From Amblyomma americanum (Eukaryota; Arthropoda; Arachnida; Ixodida; Ixodidae), in NCBI RefSeq assembly GCF_052857255.1, contig NW_027526503.1, forward strand, positions 558,001 through 622,000: 64,000 nt of DNA. Reading direction: 5' to 3'. Under the pieces are notes generated by a model, which saw nothing but the letters and a program-made list of their open reading frames with translations, made no database searches and was not told the DNA's origin. Shown piece after piece: positions 51,331 through 62,887 of the stretch. Both the position numbers and the translations under genes were made by a program. Numbering within the stretch: the stretch's first letter is position 1; every line of letters begins with the position of its first letter.

Positions 51331-53226
51331 GCAATTGTCCTTGTGACATGCGTCAAAACATTTTCTTATAACTGCGCGAAAAGCATGTATTCTTGATTAA
51401 TCCAAAGAAACAAGCTGTTTTAGACCGAAACGAGCTAAATCACAACACATTGGTTTTACGAGTGTTCCTCTGATACGCGTCAAAACTTTTTCTCTTATAA
51501 CTGCGCTAAAGGCATGTATTCGTGCTTAATACAACGAAACAAGCTGTTTTAGACCGAAACGAGCTAAATCACAACACATCGGTTTTACAAGTCTCCCTAA
51601 TACGCGTCAAAACATTTTCTTCTATAACTGCGCGAAAAGCATGTATTCGTGCTTAATCCAACGAAACAAGCTGTTTTAGACCGAAAAGAGGTAAATCACA
51701 ACACATTGGTTTTACAAGTTTTCCTCTGATACGCGTCAAAACTTTTTCTCTTATAACTGCGCGAAAAGCATGTACTCGTGCTTAATACAACGAAACAAGC
51801 TGTTTTATACCAAAACGAGCTATATCTGAACACATCGGTTTTACAAGTATCCACGTGATACGCGTCAAAACGTTTTCTCTTATAACTGCGCGAAAAGCAT
51901 GTATTAGTGCTTAATCCAACGAAACAAGCTGTTTTAGACCGAAACGAGCTAAAATCTGAACACATCGGTTTTACAAGTGTCCTTGTGACACGCGTCAAAA
52001 CTTTTTCTCTTATAACTGCGCGAAAAGCATGTATTCGTGCTTAATACAACGAACAAGCTGTTTTAGACCAAAACGAGCTAGATCTGAACATATCGGTTTT
52101 ACAAGTGTGCATGTGATACGCGTCAAAACGTTTTCTCTTATAACTGCGCAAAAAGCATGTATTCGTGATTAATACAACGAAACAAGCTGTTTTAGACAGA
52201 AACGAGCTAAATCACAACACATCAGTTTTACAAGTTTTCCTCTGATACGCGTCAAAACTTTTACTCTTATAACTGCGCGAAAAGCATGTATTCGTGATTA
52301 ATCCAACGAAACAAGCTGTTTTAGACCGAAACGAGCTAAATCACAACACATTGGTTTTACGAGTGTTCCTCTGATACGCGTCAAAACGTTTCCTCTTATA
52401 ACTGCGCTAAAAGCATGTATTCGTGCTTAATACAACGAAACAAGCTGTTTTAGACCGAAACGAGCTAAATCACAACACATCGGTTTTACAAGTCTCCCTA
52501 ATACGCGTCAAAACGTTTTCTTCTATAACTGCGCGAAAAGCATGTATTCGTGCTTAAAACATCGAAACAAGCGGTTTTAGACCGAAACGAGTTAAATCAC
52601 AACACATCGGTTTTACAAGTATCCACGTGATACGCGTCAAAACTTTTTCTCTTATAACTGCGCGAAAAGCATGTATTTGTGCTTAATCCAACGAAACAAG
52701 CTGTTTTAGACCGAAACGAGGTAAATCACAACACATCGGTTTTACAAGTTTTTCTCTGATACGCGTCAAAACTTTTTCTCTTATAACTGCGCGAAAAGCA
52801 TGTATTCGTGCTTAATACAACGAAACAAGCTGTTTTAGACCGAAACGAGCTAAATCACAACACATTGGTTTTACAAGTCTCCCTAATACGCGTCAAAACT
52901 TTTTCTCTTATAACAGCGCGAAAAGCATGTATTCTTGCTTTATACAACGAAACAAGCTGTTTTAGACCGAAACGAGCTAAATCACAACACATCGGTTTTA
53001 CAAGTTCTCCTCTGATACACGTCAAAACGTTTTCTCTTATAACTGCGCGAAAAGCATGTATTCGTGCTTAATACAACGAAACACGCTGTTTTAGACCGAA
53101 ACGAGCTAAATCACAACACATCGGTTTTACAAGTCTCCCTAATACGCGTCAAAACATTTTCTTCTATAACTGCGCGAAAAGCATGTATTCGTGCTTAATC
53201 CAACGAAACAAGCTGTTTTAGACCGA
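51331..53226 (+). repeat. 1.9-kb block, copy of 54,676-56,571
   Basis: The offset is 3,345 bp at both ends and at intermediate anchors. A private 1-bp loss (CGAACAAG) near 52,051 is offset by a 1-bp loss (TCGGTTTAC) near 55,955 in the other copy. Near 52.7 kb a single monomer differs in type between the copies, as expected from local gene conversion. Confidence 0.85.
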
Positions 53227-54779
53227 AACGAGGTAAATCACAACACATCGGTTTTACAAGTTTTCCTCTGATGCGCGTCAAAACTTTTTCTCTTATAACT
53301 GCGCGAAAAGCATGTACTCGTGCCTAATACAACGAAACAAGCTGTTTTATACCAAAACGAGCTATATCTGAACACATCGGTTTTACAAGTATCCACGTGA
53401 TACGCGTCAAAACGTTTTCTCTTTTAACTGCGCGAAAAGCATGTATTAGTGCTTAATCCAACGAAACAAGCTGTTTTAGACCGAAACGAGCTAAAATCTG
53501 AACACATCGGTTTTACAAGTTTTCTTGTGACACGCGTCAAAACTTTTTCTCTTATAACTGCGCGAAAAGCATGTATTCGTGATTAATCCAACGAAATAAG
53601 CTGTTTTAGACCGAAACGAGCTAAATCACAACACATCGGTTTTACAAGTTTTCCCCTGATACGCGTCTAAACTTTTTCTCTTATAACTGCGCGAAAAGCA
53701 TGTATTCGTGCTTAATACAACGAAACAAGTTGTTTTAGACCGAAACGAGCTAAATCACAACACATCAGTTTTATAAGTTTTCCTCTGATACGCGACTAAA
53801 CTTTTTCTCTTATAACTGCGCGAAAAGCATGTATTCGTGCTTAAAACAACGAAACAAGCTGTTTTAGACCAAAACGAGCTAGATCTGAACATATCGGTTT
53901 TACAAGTGTGCTTGTGATACGCGTCAAAACGTTTTCTCTTATAACTGCGCAAAAAGCATGTATTCGTGCCTAATACAACGAAACAAGCTGTTTTAGACCG
54001 AAACGAGCTAAATCACAACACATTGGTTTTACGAGTGTTCCTCTAATACGCGTCAAAACTTTTCCTTCTATAACTGCGCGAAAAGCATGTATTCGTGCTT
54101 AAAACAACGAAACAAGCTGTTTTATACCAAAACGAGCTATATCTGAACACAACGGTTTTACAAGTATCCACGTGATACGCGTCAAAACTTTTTCTCTTAT
54201 AACTGCGCGAAAAGCATGTATTCATGCTTAATCCAACGAAACAAGCTGTTTTAGACCGAAACGAGCTAAATGTGAATACATCGGTTTTACAAGTGTCCTT
54301 GTGACACGCGTCAAAACTTTTTCTCTTATAACTGCGCGAAAAGCATGTATTCGTGCTTAATACAACGAAACAAGCTGTTTTAGACCGAAACGAGCTAAAT
54401 CAAAACACATCAGTTTTACAAGTTTTCCTCTGATACGCGTCAAAACTTTTTCTCTTATAACTGCGCGGAAAGCATGTATTCGTGCTTAATACAACGAAAC
54501 AAGCTGTTTTAGACCAAAACGAGCTAGATCTGAACATATCGGTTTTACAAGTGTGCATGTGATACGCGTCAAAACGTTTTCTCTTATAACTGCGCGAAAA
54601 GCATGTATTAGTGCTTAATCCAACGAAACAAGCTGTTTTTGACCGAAACGAGCTAAATCTGAACACATCGGTTTTGCAAGTGTCCTTGTGACATGCGTCA
54701 AAACATTTTCTTATAACTGCGCGAAAAGCATGTATTCTTGATTAATCCAACGAAACAAGCTGTTTTAGACCGAAACGAG
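52183..54779 (+). repeat. 2.6-kb block, copy of 60,420-62,887
   Basis: Anchors at 52,261 (TTACTCTTAT), 52,808 and 53,491 lie 8,237 bp from their counterparts; anchors from 53.75 kb onward lie 8,108 bp away. The 129-bp change is one monomer present here (about 53.53-53.66 kb) and lost from the later copy. Part of the block (53,460-54,592) has a third copy at 58,091-59,223, offset 4,631. Confidence 0.85.
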
Positions 54780-56571
54780 CTAAATCACAACACATTGGTT
54801 TTACGAGTGTTCCTCTGATACGCGTCAAAACTTTTTCTCTTATAACTGCGCTAAAGGCATGTATTCGTGCTTAATACAACGAAACAAGCTGTTTTAGACC
54901 GAAACGAGCTAAATCACAACACATCGGTTTTACAAGTCTCCCTAATACGCGTCAAAACATTTTCTTCTATAACTGCGCGAAAAGCATGTATTCGTGCTTA
55001 ATCCAACGAAACAAGCTGTTTTAGACCGAAAAGAGGTAAATCACAACACATCGGTTTTACAAGTTTTCCTCTGATACGCGTCAAAACTTTTTCTCTTATA
55101 ACTGCGCGAAAAGCATGTACTCGTGCCTAATACAACGAAACAAGCTGTTTTATACCAAAACGAGCTATATCTGAACACATCGGTTTTACAAGTATCCACG
55201 TGATACGCGTCAAAACGTTTTCTCTTATAACTGCGCGAAAAGCATGTATTAGTGCTTAATCCAACGAAACAAGCTGTTTTAGACCGAAACGAGCTAAAAT
55301 CTGAACACATCGGTTTTACAAGTGTCCTTGTGACACGCGTCAAAACTTTTTCTCTTATAACTGCGCGAAAAGCATGTATTCGTGCTTAATACAACGAAAC
55401 AAGCTGTTTTAGACCAAAACGAGCTAGATCTGAACATATCGGTTTTACAAGTGTGCATGTGATACGCGTCAAAACGTTTTCTCTTATAACTGCGCAAAAA
55501 GCATGTATTCGTGCTTAATACAACGAAACAAGCTGTTTTAGACAGAAACGAGCTAAATCACAACACATCAGTTTTACAAGTTTTCCTCTGATACGCGTCA
55601 AAACTTTTTCTCTTATAACTGCGCGAAAAGCATGTATTCGTGATTAATCCAACGAAACAAGCTGTTTTAGACCGAAACGAGCTAAATCACAACACATTGG
55701 TTTTACGAGTGTTCCTCTGATACGCGTCAAAACGTTTCCTCTTATAACTGCGCTAAAAGCATGTATTCGTGCTTAATACAACAAAACAAGCTGTTTTAGA
55801 CCGAAACGAGCTAAATCACAACACATCGGTTTTACAAGTCTCCCTAATACGCGTCAAAACGTTTTCTTCTATAACTGCGCGAAAAGCATGTATTCGTGCT
55901 TAAAACATCGAAACAAGCGGTTTTAGACCGAAACGAGTTAAATCACAACACATCGGTTTACAAGTATCCACGTGATACGCGTCAAAACTTTTTCTCTTGT
56001 AGATGCGCGAAAAGCATGTATTCGTGCTTAATCCAACGAAACAAGCTGTTTTAGACCGAAACGAGCTAAATCTGAACACATCGGTTTTACAAGTGTTCTT
56101 GTGACACGCGTCAAAACTTTTTCTCTTATAACTGCGCGAAAAGCATGTATTCGTGCTTAATACAACGAAACAAGCTGTTTTAGACCGAAACGAGCTAAAT
56201 CACAACACATCGGTTTTACAAGTCTCCCTAATACGCGTCAAAACTTTTTCTCTTATAACAGCGCGAAAAGCATGTATTCTTGCTTTATACAACGAAACAA
56301 GCTGTTTTAGACCGAAACGAGCTAAATCACAACACATCGGTTTTACAAGTTCTCCTCTGATACACGTCAAAACGTTTTCTCTTATAACTGTGCGAAAAGC
56401 ATGTATTCGTGCTTAATACAACGAAACACGCTGTTTTAGACCGAAACGAGCTAAATCACAACACATCGGTTTTACAAGTCTCCCTAATACGCGTCAAAAC
56501 ATTTTCTTCTATAACTGCGCGAAAAGCATGTATTCGTGCTTAATCCAACGAAACAAGCTGTTTTAGACCGA
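54676..56571 (+). repeat. 1.9-kb block, copy of 51,331-53,226
   Basis: The block starts at the GCAAGTGTCC short-delta monomer and runs to a GACCGAGATGAG switch into a kappa monomer at 56,572. The equivalent position in the first copy continues as GACCGAAACGAGG. The switch marks the right edge of shared sequence to within one base. Confidence 0.85.
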
Positions 56572-58090
56572 GATGAGCTAAATCTGAACACATCGGTTTT
56601 ACAAGGGTCCCTCTAATAAGCGTCAAAACTTTTTCTTCGATAACTGCGCGAAAAGCATGTATTCGTGATTAATTCAACGAAACAAGCTGTTTTATACCAA
56701 AACGAGCTATATCTGAACACAACGGTTTTACAAGTATCCACGTGATACGCGTCAAAACTTTTTCTCTTATAACTGCGCGAAAAGCATGTATTCTTGCTTA
56801 ATCCAACGAAACAAGCTGTTTTAGACCGAAACGAGCTAAATGTGAACACATCGGTTTTACAAGTGTCCTTGTGACACGCGTCAAAACTTTTTCTCTTATA
56901 ACTGCGCGAAAAGCATGTATTATGCTTAATACAACGAAACAAGCTGTTTTAGACAGAAACGAGCTAAATCACAACACATCAGTTTTACAAGTTTTCCTCT
57001 GATACGCGTCAAAACGTTTTCTCTTATAACTGCGCGAAAAGCATGTATTCGTGATTAATCCAACGAAACAAGCTGTTTTAGACCGAAACGAGTTAAATCA
57101 CAACACATCGGTTTTACAAGTATCCACGTGATACGCGTCAAAACTTTTTCTCTTGTAGATGCGCGAAAAGCATGTATTAGTGCTTAATCCAACGAAACAA
57201 GCTGTTTTAGACCGAAACGAGCTAAAATCTGAACACATCGGTTTTACAAGTGTCCTTGTGACACGCGTCAAAACTTTTTCTCTTATAACTGCGCGAAAAG
57301 CATGTATTCGTGCTTAATACAACGAAACAAGCTGTTTTAGACCAAAACGAGCTAGATCTGAACATATCGGTTTTACAAGTGTGCATGTGATACGCGTCAA
57401 AACGTTTTCTCTTATAACTGCGCAAAAAGCATGTATTCGTGCTTAATACAACGAAACAAGCTGTTTTAGACAGAAACGAGCTAAATCACAACACATCAGT
57501 TTTACAAGTTTTCCTCTGATACGCGTCAAAACTTTTTCTCTTATAACTGCGCGAAAAGCATGTATTCGTGATTAATCCAACGAAACAAGCTGTTTTAGAC
57601 CGAAACGAGCTAAATCACAACACATTGGTTTTACGAGTGTTCCTCTGATACGCGTCAAAACGTTTCCTCTTATAACTGCGCTAAAAGCATGTATTCGTGC
57701 TTAATACAACAAAACAAGCTGTTTTAGACCGAAACGAGCTAAATCACAACACATCGGTTTTACAAGTCTCCCTAATACGCGTCAAAACGTTTTCTTCTAT
57801 AACTGCGCGAAAAGCATGTATTCGTGCTTAAAACATCGAAACAAGCGGTTTTAGACCGAAACGAGTTAAATCACAACACATCGGTTTTACAAGTATCCAC
57901 GTGATACGCGTCAAAACTTTTTCTCTTATAACTGCGCGAAAAGCATGTATTCGTGCTTAATCCAACGAAACAAGCTGTTTTAGACCGAAACGAGCTAAAT
58001 CACAACACATCGGTTTTACAAGTCTCCCTAATACGCGTCAAAACTTTTTCTCTTATAACAGCGCGAAAAGCATGTATTCTTGCTTTATAC

Positions 58091-59223
58091 AACGAAACAA
58101 GCTGTTTTAGACCGAAACGAGCTAAAATCTGAACACATCGGTTTTACAAGTTTTCTTGTGACACGCGTCAAAACTTTTTCTCTTATAACTGCGCGAAAAG
58201 CATGTATTCGTGATTAATCCAACGAAATAAGCTGTTTTAGACCGAAACGAGCTAAATCACAACACATCGGTTTTACAAGTTTTCCCCTGATACGCGTCTA
58301 AACTTTTTCTCTTATAACTGCGCGAAAAGCATGTATTCGTGCCTAATACAACGAAACAAGTTGTTTTAGACCGAAACGAGCTAAATCACAACACATCAGT
58401 TTTACAAGTTTTCCTCTGATACGCGACAAAACTTTTTCTCTTATAACTGCGCGAAAAGCATGTATTCGTGCTTAAAACAACGAAACAAGCTGTTTTAGAC
58501 CAAAACGAGCTAGATCTGAACATATCGGTTTTACAAGTGTGCTTGTGATACGCGTCAAAACGTTTTCTCTTATAACTGCGCAAAAAGCATGTATTCGTGC
58601 CTAATACAACGAAACAAGCTGTTTTAGACCGAAACGAGCTAAATCACAACACATTGGTTTTACGAGTGTTCCTCTAATACGCGTCAAAACTTTTCCTTCT
58701 ATAACTGCGCGAAAAGCATGTATTCGTGCTTAAAACAACGAAACAAGCTGTTTTATACCAAAACGAGCTATATCTGAACACAACGGTTTTACAAGTATCC
58801 ACGTGATACGCGTCAAAACTTTTTCTCTTATAACTGCGCGAAAAGCATGTATTCTTGCTTAATCGAACGAAACAAGCTGTTTTAGACCGAAACGAGCTAA
58901 ATGTGAATACATCGGTTTTACAAGTGTCCTTGTGACACGCGTCAAAACTTTTTCTCTTATAACTGCGCGAAAAGCATGTATTCGTGCTTAATACAACGAA
59001 ACAAGCTGTTTTAGACCGAAACGAGCTAAATCAAAACACATCAGTTTTACAAGTTTTCCTCTGATACGCGTCAAAACTTTTTCTCTTATAACTGCGCGGA
59101 AAGCATGTATTCGTGCTTAATACAACGAAACAAGCTGTTTTAGACCAAAACGAGCTAGATCTGAACATATCGGTTTTACAAGTGTGCATGTGATACGCGT
59201 CAAAACGTTTTCTCTTATAACTG
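58091..59223 (+). repeat. 1.1-kb block, third copy of 53,460-54,592
   Basis: The offset is 4,631 throughout, with shared ttttcttgtg, AAATAAGCTG, TCTAAAC, the CGACTAAAC/CGACAAAAC alpha, tgtgcttgtg and AATGTGAATAC monomers in the same order. It keeps the full delta-like monomer that the 61.7-kb copy has lost. Confidence 0.85.
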
Positions 59224-60419
59224 CGCAAAAAGCATGTATTCGTGCTTAATACAACGAAACAAGCTGTTTTAGACAGAAACGAGCTAAATCACAACACATC
59301 AGTTTTACAAGTTTTCCTCTGATACGCGTCAAAACTTATTCTTCTATAACTGCGCGAAAAGCATGTATTCGTGCTTAAAACAACGAAACAAGCTGTTTTA
59401 TACCAAAACGAGCTATATCTGAACACATCGGTTTTACAAGTATCCACGTGATACGCGTCAAAACGTTTTCTCTTATAACTGCGCGAAAAGCATGTATTCG
59501 TGCTTAATCCAACGAAAGAAGCTGTTTTAGACCGAAACGAGCTAAATCTGAACACATCGGTTTTGCAAGTGTCCTTGTGACATGCGTCAAAACATTTTCT
59601 TATAACAGCGCGAAAAGCATGTATTCTTGATTAATCCAACGAAACAAGCTGTTTTAGACCGAAACGAGCTAAATCACAACACATTGGTTTTACGAGTGTT
59701 CCTCTGATAAGCGTCAAAACTTTTTCTCTTATAACTGCGCTAAAGGCATGTATTCGTGCTTAATCCAACGAAACAAGCTGTTTTAGACCGAAAAGAGGTA
59801 AATCACAACACATCGGTTTTACAAGTTTTCCTCTGATACGCGTCAAAACTTTTTCTCTTATAACTGCGCGAAAAGCATGTACTCGTGCTTAATACAACGA
59901 AACAAGCTGTTTTATACCAAAACGAGCTATATCTGAACACATCGGTTTTACAAGTATCCACGTGATACGCGTCAAAACGTTTTCTCTTATAACTGCGCGA
60001 AAAGCATGTATTAGTGCTTAATCCAACGAAACAAGCTGTTTTAGACCGAAACGAGCTAAAATCTGAACACATCGGTTTTACAAGTGTCCTTGTGACACGC
60101 GTCAAAAATTTTTCTCTTATAACTGCGCGAAAAGCATGTATTCGTGCTTAATACAACGAAACAAGCTGTTTTAGACCAAAACGAGCTAGATCTGAACATA
60201 TCGGTTTTACAAGTGTGCATGTGATACGCGTCAAAACGTTTTCTCTTATAACTGCGCAAAAAGCATGTATTCGTGCTTAATACAACGAAACAAGCTGTTT
60301 TAGACAGAAACGAGCTAAATCACAACACATTGGCTTTACGAGTGTTCCTCTGATACGCGTCAAAACGTTTCCTCTTATGACTGCGCTAAAAGCATGTATT
60401 CGTGCTTAATACAACAAAA

Positions 60420-62887
60420 CAAGCTGTTTTAGACAGAAACGAGCTAAATCACAACACATCAGTTTTACAAGTTTTCCTCTGATACGCGTCAAAACTTTTA
60501 CTCTTATAACTGCGCGAAAAGCATGTATTTGTGATTAATCCAACGAAACAAGCTGTTTTAGACCGAAACGAGCTAAATCACAACACATTGGTTTTACGAG
60601 TGTTCCTCTGATACGCGTCAAAACGTTTCCTCTTATAACTGCGCTAAAAGCATGTATTCGTGCTTAATACAACGAAACAAGCTGTTTTAGACCGAAACGA
60701 GCTAAATCACAACACATCGGTTTTACAAGTCTCCCTAATACGCGTCAAAACGTTTTCTTCTATAACTGCGCGAAAAGCATGTATTCGTGCTTAAAACATC
60801 GAAACAAGCGGTTTTAGACCGAAACGAGTTAAATCACAACACATCGGTTTTACAAGTATCCGCGTGATACGCGTCAAAACTTTTTCTCTTATAACTGCGC
60901 GAAAAGCATGTATTCGTGCTTAATCCAACGAAACAAGCTGTTTTAGACCGAAACGAGGTAAATCACAACACATCGGTTTTACAAGTTTTTCTCTGATACG
61001 CGTCAAAACTTTTTCTCTTATAACTGCGCGAAAAGCATGTATTCGTGCTTAATACAACGAAACAAGCTGTTTTAGACCGAAACGAGCTAAATCACAACAC
61101 ATTGGTTTTAAAAGTCTCCCTAATACGCGTCAAAACTTTTTCTCTTATAACAGCGCGAAAAGCATGTATTCTTGCTTTATACAACGAAACAAGCTGTTTT
61201 AGACCGAAACGAGCTAAATCACAACACATCGGTTTTACAAGTTCTCCTCTGATACACGTCAAAACGTTTTCTCTTATAACTGCGCGAAAAGCATGTATTC
61301 GTGCTTAATACAACGAAACACGCTGTTTTAGACCGAAACGAGCTAAATCACAACACATCGGTTTTACAAGTCTCCCTAATACGCGTCAAAACATTTTCTT
61401 CTATAACTGCGCGAAAAGCATGTATTCGTGCTTAATCCAACGAAACAAGCTGTTTTAGACCGAAACGAGGTAAATCACAACACATCGGTTTTACAAGTTT
61501 TCCTCTGATACGCGTCAAAACTTTTTCTCTTATAACTGCGCGAAAAGCATGTACTCGTGCTTAATACAACGAAACAAGCTGTTTTATACCAAAACGAGCT
61601 ATATCTGAACACATCGGTTTTACAAGTATCCACGTGATACGCGTCAAAACGTTTTCTCTTATAACTGCGCGAAAAGCATGTATTAGTGCTTAATCCAACG
61701 AAACAAGCTGTTTTAGACCGAAACGAGCTAAAATCTGAACACATCGGTTTTACAAGTTTTCTTGTGACACGCGTCTAAACTTTTTCTCTTATAACTGCGC
61801 GAAAAGCATGTATTCGTGCTTAATACAACGAAACAAGTTGTTTTAGACCGAAACGAGCTAAATCACAACACATCAGTTTTACAAGTTTTCCTCTGATACG
61901 CGACTAAACTTTTTCTCTTATAACTGCGCGAAAAGCATGTATTCGTGCTTAAAACAACGAAACAAGCTGTTTTAGACCAAAACGAGCTAGATCTGAACAT
62001 ATCGGTTTTACAAGTGTGCTTGTGATACGCGTCAAAACGTTTTCTCTTATAACTGCGCAAAAAGCATGTATTCGTGCCTAATACAACGAAACAAGCTGTT
62101 TTAGACCGAAACGAGCTAAATCACAACACATTGGTTTTACGAGTGTTCCTCTAATACGCGTCAAAACTTTTCCTTCTATAACTGCGCGAAAAGCATGTAT
62201 TCGTGCTTAAAACAACGAAACAAGCTGTTTTATACCAAAACGAGATATATCTGAACACACCGGTTTTACAAGTATCCACGTGATACGCGTCAAAACTTTT
62301 TCTCTTATAACTGCGCGAAAAGCATGTATTCATGCTTAATCCAACGAAACAAGCTGTTTTAGACCGAAACGAGCTAAATGTGAATACATCGGTTTTACAA
62401 GTGTCCTTGTGACACGCGTCAAAACTTTTTCTCTTATAACTGCGCGAAAAGCATGTATTCGTGCTTAATACAACGAAACAAGCTGTTTTAGACCGAAACG
62501 AGCTAAATCAAAACACATCAGTTTTACAAGTTTTCCTCTGATACGCGTCAAAACTTTTTCTCTTATAACTGCGCGGAAAGCATGTATTCGTGCTTAATAC
62601 AACGAAACAAGCTGTTTTAGACCAAAACGAGCTAGATCTGAACATATCGGTTTTACAAGTGTGCATGTGATACGCGTCAAAACGTTTTCTCTTATAACTG
62701 CGCGAAAAGCATGTATTAGTGCTTAATCCAACGAAACAAGCTGTTTTAGACCGAAACGAGCTAAATCTGAACACATCGGTTTTGCATGTGTCCTTGTGAC
62801 ATGCGTCAAAACATTTTCTTATAACTGCGCGAAAAGCATGTATTCTTGATTAATCCAACGAAACAAGCTGTTTTAGACCGAAACGAG
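60420..62887 (+). repeat. 2.6-kb block, copy of 52,183-54,779
   Basis: The monomer order matches the earlier block apart from a single-monomer loss. At 61,769-61,775 the delta-like ttttcttgtgacac cassette is joined to a TCTAAAC body that in the 53- and 58-kb copies belongs to the next monomer. The right edge is a one-base difference (GAGC against GAGG) at 62,888. Confidence 0.85.
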
